DNA of 64,000 bases from Chaetoderma sp. LZ-2023a (Eukaryota > Mollusca > Caudofoveata > Chaetodermatida > Chaetodermatidae). The notes under the pieces were generated by a model. That model was not told the origin of the DNA. It ran no database searches and saw only the letters and a list, made by a program, of their open reading frames with translations. How positions within the stretch are numbered: the first letter of the stretch is position 1; each line of letters begins with the position of its first letter. The stretch spans positions 106,663,387 to 106,727,386 of the forward strand of contig CM067370.1 in the NCBI GenBank assembly GCA_034401795.1. Reading direction: 5' to 3'. Below are positions 55,649 through 63,779 of the stretch, one piece after another. The position numbers and the translations under genes are program-made.

Positions 55649-57507
55649 GATGTAATCAACTACCTCGGCCCAGGGGTTTCTTATGAGAAATGGATCAAAG
55701 TCTACGGTTGCACGCAACAGAAGAGCTGGTTATCTTATGAATGGTTCGACTCGCCTGAGAAGCTTGACTATCCTGGACTACCTGCTTATCCTGCGTGGTG
55801 GTCCAAGCTCAAAGGTGGTTACCTTCTTGAGTTGTCAGAGTGGAAAGCTTGTAAGCGGACCTTCAGAGATCTGGGGATGAAGACGTTTGCTGACTGGTTG
55901 CGATATTACAACAACTTGGATGTTAGCCCATTCATTGAAGCCTTAGAGAAGATGAGAGAATTCTACACAGAACTAGGTATAGACATTCTGAAGGATGCGG
56001 TGTCACTTCCTGGTGTGTCGCTTCAGTACTTACTTCGTGGTACTGCTGAACATGAGCCGGATATTAGCCTTTACTCTCCAGGCAAGGAAGCTTACGAGAT
56101 GTTAAAGGGTCCGAGCATTGTGTTCACGAGATAATACGAGTCTGGGTTACCAGAATTCGCCAAGGTAAGCGAGTATGTCAACGTCTCATTGGTTATGATC
56201 CGAATGCTCTGTATTTGTCAACCATGGCCCAAGCAATGCCATGTGGTAAAGAAACAGTACGATGGTGGGGTGGGCATGTAAGCAGTGAAATTGAACGCTT
56301 TAAGCAGGATTTGCTAGCGGATCATTGGTTCAGGTTTGCTGAGGTCGACATTGAGGTACCTAAAGTGTTATGGCCAAAGTTCGAGGAGATGTCTCCCATC
56401 TTCTATAATCGTGAGATCCCAGAAGAGGCTATACCTTCGGAGATGCTTGCATACCTTGATAAAACAGGTCGACAACAGTCTACAACTAGCAAACTCGTTG
56501 GTGCACTCTCTGGTAAGAAGAGGGTATTGTATGCACCAACTCTCAAGTGGTACCTTGCCCACAGGTTAGAGATTACTGCTATCTAGCGCACTATAGACTA
56601 CACCTCACAGAAACCTTTTGAATGGGGTGTAGACTCTGTTACTGAGGCACGTCGTACCAGGAATGTTGACAAAAGTAAAGCCTTGTTGGCTGATCTCTTC
56701 AAACTCCTCGGCAACAGTGCATATGGGAAGCTGATGGAGGCATTAGAACGTCATACCAACACGAGCTTCACTAAGGATGAACGAGCAGTAGACAGAGCCT
56801 TGCGTAGTGCATGGTTCGAGGATCTAGAGGAGATCGGTGATTCCTATGAATTGCAGAGCCGTAAGGCTAAAATAACCATTCGTCGGCCCTTCCAGGTGGG
56901 TATAGCAGTATACGAGCTGGCGAAGCTGCGAATGCTGGAGTTCTACTATGACTTCCTCGACCACTACGTAGCTCGTGACAGCTTCGAGTACCTGCAGGTG
57001 GACACCAATTCTGCCTATATCACCATAGCAGGCTCTAACCTCGATGAGGTGATACGCCCAGAGAGGCGAACGGAGTATGAGGCCTGCAAATGGGACTGGT
57101 TGGCATGTGACAAATGGTTTAACCGCACTCCTGGATTGTTCAAGCTCGAGTTCGAAGCCACTCGTGGTATTGCTCTCTGCTCCAAGTGCTACTACGTGGA
57201 GAATACAGACAACTGAAACAGCAGAAACTTGCAAGTGAAATTCTCGACCAAGGGATTGTCTAAATGGCAGAATGACATCTCCTGGCAGAGGTTCTACAGC
57301 GCCCTCCATGGTGGGGTGGACAGAGCGACCAATCGAGGCCTATGCATGTGCAACCAGGGTATGGTGACGTATGCGCAGGAAAAACTTGGACCCTCCGCTT
57401 ACTATGATAAGCGCCATGTGTTGCCAGATGGGGTCTGTACCGAGCCCATCGAGTATCATGTTAGCACCTTTGGGGGTGGTAGCTGTGTGTCTTCAGAGAC
57501 TAGCTGA
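55644..57507 (+). pseudogene. polB: Family B DNA polymerase, C-terminal part (broken)
   Basis: It resumes at LDVINYLGPGVSYEKW, with the Exo III motif RYYNNLDVSPF, then TAA at 56132-56134 and a frame change near 56160. Motif A is IGYDPNALYLST, motif B LLGNSAYGKLM, and motif C reads VDTNSAYI where an active enzyme has DTDS, so the second catalytic Asp is replaced by Asn. TAG at 56584-56586 and TGA at 57214-57216 also interrupt it. The C-terminus (LSAYYDKRHVL-like, TEPIEYH) ends near 57450 and converges on the integrase gene. The protein would replicate the element by protein priming; this copy cannot. Confidence 0.87.
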
Positions 57508-58475
57508 AGCTCTTCTACGACGAATGGTCGTCTAGGCACTCCGTGCTGACGTGCCAGGTAGTACAGTGTAGGTCGCCCCTCCGCCTCCACATACCTGTCA
57601 AGCATGTGAACATCTATCGACCAGTTAGAATCTGTTGCATGCTCGCCAGGCTCATTCAGGTACCGCACCAGAGCATCAGGGGGTAGGCACTCCTCTCCCT
57701 TGTTCGCTCCTCTAGAGCTGTGACCAGCATAGTGTCTGATGGCCTCTACTGGCTTCTTCCCGATAAGCCTAGTAACCTCGGCATTGGATCTCTCTGCCAC
57801 AGCGGGCAGCCCTCTCACCGATACTCTAGAACGTTCACTCGGTGCGGCCATTTCCTGGGCATATTGGTGTTGGAACAGTCTCTCTGCCAGTGTCCGATTC
57901 CACAACTCAACGATAGCTTGGGCACGGTGATGCCCTACCTCGCCTCGCCTAAGTGCCACACCGTGTTTCCACATGAGGGCTGCAGTCTCCCCTCTGAACT
58001 CCTTACCCTCATCCAACTGCAGCAATTCCGGCCACTGGAGGTGATTTTCCGAAGCCTCGTAGACATCCTAGAATGCCTGGGCCACCTGGCCAGCTGACTT
58101 GTCTGTGAGCGGTACTGCCACCTTGTACCTGCTAGCGACATCGGCGATGGAGAGGGCATACTTGTAGGTCTTGCGACCAACCGAGTCGTGTGGAAGGAAT
58201 AGAACATCTGCCTGGTGAACTCTGTTCGGGACAGTTTCCTCGAAATGGGCATGTCTGATGTGCCGTGGACGAGGTCTGTATATCTGCCACATCGCCTGGT
58301 GGCTGAGCCACTGGCTAACTGTCTCCAAGGTGAAGTTGTGGCCCTTGCGACGTGCAGCCTCGAGTAGTTGAGGGGGCTCACGGTAATATCCCCCAGGCTG
58401 ATAGTACAGTTCCTCAAGAAAGACGGTTGATAAACTCCCGGATTTCATCACTGACATCCACTCCCGTCCTGTCAT
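57456..58475 (-). pseudogene. int: DD35E retroviral-type integrase of the Polinton-like element (one in-frame stop)
   Basis: The catalytic triad is visible: Asp in HQADVLFLPHD, Asp in LLQLDEGKEFRG and Glu in HRAQAIVELWNRT, with 34 residues between the last two (DD35E). An N-terminal helical region (LEAARRKGHNFTLETVSQWL) precedes the core. A chromodomain-like C-terminus (WSIDVHMLDRYVEAEGRP, then FVVEELQLV) follows. A TAG at 58068-58070, in the same frame as both halves, lies between AQAF and DVYEAS, probably from CAG. The ATG at 58473-58475 overlaps the upstream gene; an internal ATG is possible. Apart from this stop the gene is whole, so it decayed less than polB. Confidence 0.85.
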
Positions 58476-58659
58476 GCATGGCCTGCGTGAGCTCTAAACA
58501 GACGAACAGATGGCCGTCATTCATTCGACCATCACTGAAGACCTCCTCAAACACCTCCATACACTGGCGTCTAATCTCTGCTGGATCCTCACTGAACAGT
58601 AGTTTATCGACCAAACCTCGGAAGTTAAGGGACTTGACCAGGTCGTACAGAGACGCCAT
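58414..58659 (-). CDS. Small unknown protein of the viral-like element
   Basis: 81 residues from ATG at 58657-58659. Hydrophilic and acidic, with predicted helices (SLYDLVKSLNFRGLVDKLLF, EIRRQCMEVFEEVF). No family is recognised. It overlaps the start of the integrase frame by 62 bases, as is common in compact viral genomes. CTTAAAT lies 16 bases upstream of the start. Confidence 0.55.
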   Translation of the reverse strand: MASLYDLVKSLNFRGLVDKLLFSEDPAEIRRQCMEVFEEVFSDGRMNDGHLFVCLELTQAMHDRTGVDVSDEIREFINRLS

Positions 58660-59096
58660 CCTTGTATAGTATGGCTTAAATGTTTGGTGGCCCAGATGGC
58701 TGCGAGTGCTATTGCAAGGTACGGTAGACAAGGGCCTGTGACTCCGAAGAATGTACCTACTCCTGAGGCGATGGCTGGTATGGCTTCAGAAATCTTCTCC
58801 ACCCCATGGAGAGCATTGTTGGCGATCTTGCAGACTGTCTCGCCAGCTTTCATTGTGAACAGAGCGATCAGAGCCCCAGCTGCTGCCAGCAGACCGATAG
58901 ACCCTTTTACGTAAGCGCGATAGATTCCTTTTGCTCTGTGTACTAGCTTGCGGGATTCAGGCTCTACATCATCATACTCACCCGCGGTCTCCACTACATC
59001 GTGGTCGTCTGCATCATCCTCCTCCTCATAGTCCTCCTCATAGTCCTCGTCATCTATATCCTCGACTGGATCTTCGTAAGCCTCTGGTTCATACAT
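58521..59096 (-). CDS. Acidic protein with hydrophobic segments, probable membrane or virion protein
   Basis: It starts at ATG 59094-59096. The first 45 residues are extremely acidic (DEDYEEDYEEEDDADDHD). A basic patch follows (SRKLVHRAKGIYRAYVK), then two hydrophobic stretches (SIGLLAAAGALIALFTM and LPYLAIALAAIWA) that could span a membrane, separated by an amphipathic region. The part beyond about residue 145 overlaps the next gene and loses this character, so the original stop may have been lost by a frameshift near 58680. A role as a virion membrane or minor structural protein is inference. Confidence 0.5.
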   Translation of the reverse strand: MYEPEAYEDPVEDIDDEDYEEDYEEEDDADDHDVVETAGEYDDVEPESRKLVHRAKGIYRAYVKGSIGLLAAAGALIALFTMKAGETVCKIANNALHGVEKISEAIPAIASGVGTFFGVTGPCLPYLAIALAAIWATKHLSHTIQGWRLCTTWSSPLTSEVWSINYCSVRIQQRLDASVWRCLRRSSVMVE

Positions 59097-59135
59097 CGCT
59101 CTGGGGATCCGTCGCTGGGGACAGCTATGTAGTAG

Positions 59136-59143
59136 CTTTAAAC
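59136..59143. promoter_or_regulatory. CTTTAAAC motif between divergent genes
   Basis: The only intergenic sequence between ATG 59096 (-) and ATG 59157 (+) is 60 bases long and contains this near-palindromic motif. It is a candidate promoter for both genes. Confidence 0.4.
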
Positions 59144-59156
59144 TGTAGTCTATAGC

Positions 59157-59511
59157 ATGGCCTACGTAATCTTGAATGTGGGCATGTTTGCCTTAGCGAT
59201 TCGCCGACAAGAAGGCGGCAGAGGTAGAGCGTGAGCGTCATAACCAGGCGATGGAGAAGCTGTCTAAGGAGAAGTTTGAGTACAGCAAAGCCCTTGAGCA
59301 TATGCGCCAGAGGGAGGCACGCCGACAACAACTCCGAGCTCAGGCCAACCAGAGCCTCAAAGAGGCAGATGAGGGTCTCGATGAGTACTACGAGGCTGTA
59401 TCTGAGCCAATGCTCGACTATGAAGCATCGACAGGTCAGAAGACAGCAGAGCGTATAGTAGTGGTGGCAGCTACAGCTGCCACGACAGGAGTCATGCTCT
59501 ACGCACGCTAA
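59157..59511 (+). pseudogene. Small coiled-coil protein with hydrophobic ends (frameshifted)
   Basis: ATG at 59157 opens a hydrophobic start (AYVILNVGMFALA). A one-base shift near 59198 is needed to reach FADKKAAEVERERHNQ and the long charged helix that follows (EKLSKEKFEYSKALEHMRQR). The C-terminus is hydrophobic (ERIVVVAATAATTGVML). The shape resembles a small membrane-anchored coiled-coil protein. Its stop (59509-59511) overlaps the stop of the convergent gene at 59508-59510. No family is recognised. Confidence 0.5.
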
Positions 59512-60569
59512 AGCTGAATACCTGATGTGCTTGACACGCATACCTTAGCATAGCCAAAGTAAAGTACCATCACACCTAATGAGTGAGACCCAGATATGAG
59601 GTTTCCGATGTTGAAGCTGAGCCGGTTGCCCTGATTAGGTGGGATGTCCCCCCCCCCCCCCCGAGGTGGTGATGGCCCTCAAGTGCCGACTCGAGGTCGT
59701 CGCTTTGACTGGTTAGGCGCAGAAGTGCATATGACTTAGTTTTCTGTCTGTAGAGTTGGCAATCAGCCAGCTCGCGTACCTCACCAAGAACATTGGTCCC
59801 AGCAACCACAAGCTTGAAGTCATCTAGCTTATCCACCTGCTGGATAGCTCCTCCCTTCTGAACCAGTACCACAACAGCGACACAGTCTGATGCACCATGA
59901 TGCAATGTCAGCTCTACCCGTTGGTTAGCTGTGGCTTGGACCTGCTGGTGTCCTCGCTCCACATGCACGATCCGCTGTTTGGAACCCGTTTGCTTCAGCT
60001 CCTGGTCATTCTCGTCATGCCAGATATGAAGTCTTGGAGCATTCATCGTCGCATCTGCGAGCTACTCAGTGTACACCTGGAGGAATAGCCTATCCTGCAT
60101 GGCAGCCGGATTCACGTGTGTGTTCTCGAGGAGGGTTAAGAGTGGAACTGCCACAGGCTTCTCGACACCTGCCCGTAGTTCGAATTCCGTGAACCCCTCA
60201 TTGCACCCCACAGCGTAGTACCCATTTCCCTTCGCATAGAAGGTTGGGCCATGAGCCAGCGGACCTAGGACTCAGTACTCATCGTTCACATAGGTGGTGT
60301 CCACGGTGCTTTTGCTCTGCACGAACTCCCACCTGTTCAGAACCTGTGGGAGCTCTACCATCTGTTCTATTGTGCTCTGAAGCTTGAACTCGAGTGTCAT
60401 GCTTTTGATCTCGTGGATCTGTACCGAGATTGCAAAGTCAATGTATTTCCCAGCAGCGGACAATGGGTTCTCATCGTGTATACTGGGTCAGGCAGTCCTT
60501 CCGTGGATCAGTGCGGTGCGATGACGCGGGTTCAATGGCCCCATCTGGATGTTGCACATACTGCAGCAT
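59508..60569 (-). pseudogene. Candidate capsid (jelly-roll) protein, broken
   Basis: It starts at ATG 60567-60569, directly preceded by CTTAAAC. The sequence continues through a frameshift near 60480, a TGA at 60272-60274 and a TAG near 60070, and then a poly-G (minus strand) tract at about 59649-59664 that again changes frame. About 350 codons in all. It is rich in alternating hydrophobic beta-type segments (VELTLHHGASDCVAVVVLVQ, LSFNIGNLISGSHSLGVMVL followed by YFGYAKV), as in jelly-roll capsid proteins of this virus group. This is a structural guess from pattern and context; a major versus minor (penton) capsid cannot be told. Confidence 0.42.
59649..59664. repeat. Poly-C tract inside the candidate capsid gene
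   Basis: A run of about 16 C on the + strand. It coincides with a frame change, so slippage, or an uncertain assembly length, could explain the break. Confidence 0.85.
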
Positions 60570-60595
60570 GTTTAAGGTATGTAGAGGGGTTAAAC
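60570..60595. promoter_or_regulatory. Paired TTTAA motifs in a 33-base divergent intergenic region
   Basis: GTTTAAG (60570-60576) abuts the minus-strand ATG, and GGTTAAAC (60588-60595) lies seven bases before the plus-strand ATG at 60603. Each gene of the pair therefore has its own motif. Confidence 0.45.
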
Positions 60596-60602
60596 TGCTG
60601 CC

Positions 60603-61469
60603 ATGTTTGGTAAAGTTCTCCAGCAGATTGTCTATAGGCTGCAGGACAAGTCGGCACGACAGCCACGGCGCGCACTGTCCCACAGTGACAGGATCCGAGG
60701 ACTGCTTCGTGACCTCAACATTATCCACGAGCGAGTCAAGGTCACACATCCGTCTGATGCGGAGATACTGGCCACCATAGAGGAAGGAGCGCCAGCTCGT
60801 AGTACAAAAGAACTCCTGACTCGGATACTCTACTGGAAGTTTGACAGCACCCAGGGCAGGACACTCGACCTATCTCCTGTGGCCCAAACCAACAATCCTG
60901 TTATTCTAGCTCTCCAAAATGCGAGGGTCGACCCCAAAGATCTACTAATGGTCGGGAAGTGGGCTGCCATAGCCAGGAGGAGCGAGATATGATAGATAGC
61001 CTCCAGTCTGGAGCAAATAACTACTTCAGGGATGAGGTCAATGCCACTGTAGCAGAGAGGCATGACACCGGTCATGCAGAAGGTACTCAGGAGGGGTTCA
61101 CTGTCGGCCGCAAGGAGGCTGCTGAGGACATCTTCAAGGAAGAAGGGTGCAGGAGATTGGCCAGTGATCTGGCAGCATTTCTGAAATTCCCAGATAACTA
61201 CCAGGACTGCCTCATTAAATCCAATCGCAAGTCAGATGCTCGTCGCTCATGGACAAAGTGGATCTTTCATGAGAAGTTCCAGAAGAAGAGAGCCCTAGAC
61301 TCTGACCTTCAGTGGGGAGTTTAAGCGACAGGCTTCTGACGAAACTGACGAAGTTCCTCAAGCTTCTGACGAAGTTCCTCAAACTTCTGACGAATTTCCT
61401 CAAGCATCTGACGATGTAGCAGAGACCGCAGACGAAGTAGCTGAGAGCGCGCAGCCTTCTGATGAATGA
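60603..61469 (+). pseudogene. Unknown viral-like protein with acidic repeat tail (frameshifted)
   Basis: ATG at 60603 gives a basic, helical N-terminal part (LQQIVYRLQDKSARQPRRAL, RIRGLLRDLNIIHERVKV). A frameshift near 60985 leads to ERDMIDSLQSGANNYFRDEV and the rest of a helical domain. A second shift near 61310 leads to a tail of repeated heptads (ASDEVPQ, TSDEFPQ, ASDDVAE) ending at TGA 61467-61469. About 288 codons in total. No family is recognised; a virion or DNA-associated role is possible because of its place beside the capsid-like gene. Confidence 0.5.
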
Positions 61470-61497
61470 AAAAAGTTGCTGCAGCTGCGACAGTCTG

Positions 61498-62025
61498 TCA
61501 GCGATGACGCATAGAGCAGGCTAGTTTTCTGGCTGGAGTCAGCTTGTAGGTGAAGGTCTGCGCCTTTTCCAGAGATTGCTTGAAGTGTGACAGCTCACCT
61601 GTCTCCTTTTTGCTGAAGATGAAGTGGTACAGCTCAGCTGCCCTCTGTACACCTGCGATAAAGTCACCTTTGGTCTCCTTGAGGGTTAGGCTGTCGTGTA
61701 TGGTCTCGAGCAGGGCACGTCCACACTTGGAGATGAAGTATAGCAAACGGCCATTGTGGTGGATGTCTGGTGAGATCTCGTGGATGTACTTTTGAAAGAG
61801 GATGAAGACAGTTATCTTTGTATGCCGGATGCGCCTGGTGATGTTGCTGAGGTCGGTGACTGTCTTCTGGTCCATTGCAGGGTCATCGATAACTAGAACA
61901 AGTGGTTCTGGCAGTCGGGCTGCCAGCAGCTTCTCCATCAGTGCTTGAAGGTTCTGCGTCTTGGTGATTGGGCCATTGTACCATTGATCATTACTGTCAG
62001 CCACCTCAGAGGCGGAGTCAGACAT
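61498..62025 (-). CDS. Packaging-ATPase-like protein without P-loop
   Basis: 175 residues, intact. LVLVIDDPAMD has the form of a Walker B strand, and RRIRHTKITVFILFQKYIHE with the following HHNGRLLYFIS matches the RH-x-I-x-V-x-x-x-x-Q-x-Y and Asn region of A32/FtsK-HerA-type viral packaging ATPases. The Walker A motif (GxxxxGKS/T) is absent from this frame and was not found in the other frames of the 250 bases upstream. The start overlaps the upstream gene by 8 bases (ATG within the stop region). It is either the C-terminal part of a split or truncated ATPase, or a relative that lost ATP binding. Confidence 0.5.
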   Translation of the reverse strand: MSDSASEVADSNDQWYNGPITKTQNLQALMEKLLAARLPEPLVLVIDDPAMDQKTVTDLSNITRRIRHTKITVFILFQKYIHEISPDIHHNGRLLYFISKCGRALLETIHDSLTLKETKGDFIAGVQRAAELYHFIFSKKETGELSHFKQSLEKAQTFTYKLTPARKLACSMRHR

Positions 62026-62272
62026 AAGAAAGGATGTATTGGTCGGCGGTAGCCTGGTCTATATCTGGGAGACTAAACGGCAGTACTTCCTGCACCAGCT
62101 CTTTTGCCCACAGAGTGGGGAATCCTGCACCTCTGGCGGATACGAAGGATGCGATGGAGGCGTCAAGCATGAAATCCCAGCAGCAGCGGAGAAGATAGCG
62201 TAGAGGGCCTGTGTCAGCACCCACAGTGTCTAGTACATCCAGTATCTGTATGATACATGCACGGGAAGCCAT
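62018..62272 (-). CDS. Small unknown protein of the viral-like element
   Basis: 84 residues from ATG at 62270-62272. Mostly helical and fairly hydrophobic (ACIIQILDVLDTVG, LRYLLRCCWDFMLDASIASF). No motif is recognised. CTTAAAC lies about 15 bases upstream (62287-62293). It overlaps the ATPase-like gene by 8 bases, which suggests linked expression. Confidence 0.5.
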   Translation of the reverse strand: MASRACIIQILDVLDTVGADTGPLRYLLRCCWDFMLDASIASFVSARGAGFPTLWAKELVQEVLPFSLPDIDQATADQYILSYV

Positions 62273-62274
62273 GA

Positions 62275-62781
62275 CTATCCTGTGGTCTTAAACAGCAGAC
62301 CAAAGAACCCTGCCTTCTTCACCTCTGGTAGCCGGAGGCTGGCGGTAGCACCTGTTTGACCATCGACAGTGATATGGCTCAGGCCGCGATTGCCTATCTT
62401 GAGATTCTCGCCATTCTGTCGGAATGAGCTCCATGGTTTCAGGAGATCCTTAACCAGGTCCTGTGCATAGGACTCAGCCATAACCTTGATGGCCCCAGCC
62501 TCATCGACTACTAGCATACCTCGCATCGTCGCCCTCTCGTTGATGCCCATCCCCTTGTATACAGTCTTGGCCTTGTTAATGGATGATTGTCCTACCGTAT
62601 CAGTATTCTCGATGAGATCTCGGGCTGGGATGGTACCTCAGATCTCTCGTGGGTCTTCCTTCTCATCGAAGTCTAGGAAGGAGATAGGGGCAACAGTGTC
62701 CTCTGAACTGAGGCGTGCCTCGCCCAAGTGAGCAAGATCGCCTAGCACTTTGCTTTCTAGGTCTGTGAGTGACAGAGTCAT
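62275..62781 (-). pseudogene. Unknown viral-like protein (one in-frame stop)
   Basis: ATG at 62779-62781. The N-terminal 47 residues (LTDLESKVLGDLAHLGEARL ...) are followed by TGA at 62638-62640 and the same frame continues for another 120 codons (NTDTVGQSSINKAKTVYKG, RATMRGMLVVDEAGAIKVM, ending GFFGLLFKTTG). Total about 168 codons. No family is recognised. It ends two bases before the start of the next gene. GCTTTAAC at 62797-62804 is a candidate promoter. Confidence 0.5.
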
Positions 62782-62846
62782 ATTCCTATACAGATAGCTT
62801 TAACCTACTAGTCATAACCCCAGTGAAATAGTTGGGCATAGGACGA

Positions 62847-63032
62847 TCACGCAGTCGGCCAATGGAATAGGTAGCAGCGCTCGGCATACTGGCCCTCTCT
62901 GCAGGGGCACACCTTGTGGGTGGTCCACCATTCCCAGGCATTGGCGATCCTCAGTCCACGTGCGTGACTATGGGCTTCACACCACCCTCTGGCACGCCAT
63001 GCCTCATATGCTGCAGTGGTCTCGTGATCCAT
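62847..63032 (-). CDS. Small Cys/Trp-rich unknown protein
   Basis: 61 residues from ATG at 63030-63032. It contains WCEAHSHARG and VCPCREGQYAERC, so a small zinc-binding fold is possible. GTTTAAC lies upstream at 63051-63057 and overlaps the stop codon of the previous gene. Confidence 0.45.
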   Translation of the reverse strand: MDHETTAAYEAWRARGWCEAHSHARGLRIANAWEWWTTHKVCPCREGQYAERCYLFHWPTA

Positions 63033-63051
63033 CTCTCACTATTCAGAGGGG

Positions 63052-63570
63052 TTAAACGTAGGCGACGATGATCTCAGCCATTGCACTCGTTTCTAGCCCT
63101 AGAACCGCGGCCTCCATTAGGGTAACACGTTCACCCATGATCTTGGCAGCGGCAGTGTAGGAGGCCCCACTGAGGGCAATCTATGGGATGGGGTGAGTTA
63201 TTCCGAGACAGTGCCCAGCCACCCCACTCACCACTGTAGCGAGGACAGCCGCAGTGGCGGCAGGAAGAACCTCTTTTCCACCTGTCATGTTCACCACGAC
63301 CACATTCGCCGCCACGTTACTGGCGACATGGACTGCCAGAGTTTTGCTTTGGACAGTAACTTCTGTGTCTTGGTTCGCAACAGGTTCTCCACCTTCTGAA
63401 GACTCGCCTGGCTCTCGGGAAGTTGCTTCACAATCTGTACCATTGATGTCATTGTTTAAGCACTGAGTATACAATGCGGTTAAATGTCTGCATCCCCTGT
63501 CGAGAGAGCTAATAAGATCTTCCCAGTCTGCGTGTGCCAGGTGGCTGGGTTGGTACTCAGGAATATTCAT
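63052..63570 (-). pseudogene. Unknown protein with hydrophobic segments (one in-frame stop)
   Basis: ATG at 63568-63570. The hydrophilic N-terminal 70 residues include QCLNNDINGTDCEATSREPG. A hydrophobic Ala/Val-rich region follows (VLPAATAAVLATVVSGVAGH). TAG at 63181-63183 interrupts and the same frame continues (IALSGASYTAAAKIMGERVT) to TAA at 63052-63054. Total 172 codons. It could be a membrane-associated virion protein; this is a guess from composition. Confidence 0.5.
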
Positions 63571-63586
63571 CTCTCTATTGAGACAT

Positions 63587-63593
63587 CTTAAAC
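63587..63593 (+). promoter_or_regulatory. CTTAAAC motif in a 23-base divergent intergenic region
   Basis: It lies directly before ATG 63594 and 16 bases before the minus-strand ATG at 63570. This is the same arrangement as at 60570-60595. Confidence 0.42.
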
Positions 63594-63773
63594 ATGTTCG
63601 GGCTCACGCTATGCGAGAAGTACTATGATGTTTTGTGGAGGGAGTTGAAGGACTACAAGAAGAAGACACCAGATGGGCTCGCTCAGCTCTCCGGTGCTGA
63701 ACTGGCAGAGGAGCTGACAGCTGTGAAGCTCTATCTAGGATTTCGCAAGGGACAGATCTACTTCCTCGAATAA
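63594..63773 (+). CDS. Small unknown protein of the viral-like element
   Basis: 59 residues, intact, ending at TAA 63771-63773. Helical and charged (CEKYYDVLWRELKDYKKKTP, ELAEELTAVKLYLGF). No family is recognised. It has a divergent start with the gene at 63052-63570. Confidence 0.5.
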   Translation: MFGLTLCEKYYDVLWRELKDYKKKTPDGLAQLSGAELAEELTAVKLYLGFRKGQIYFLE

Positions 63774-63779
63774 CTTATC

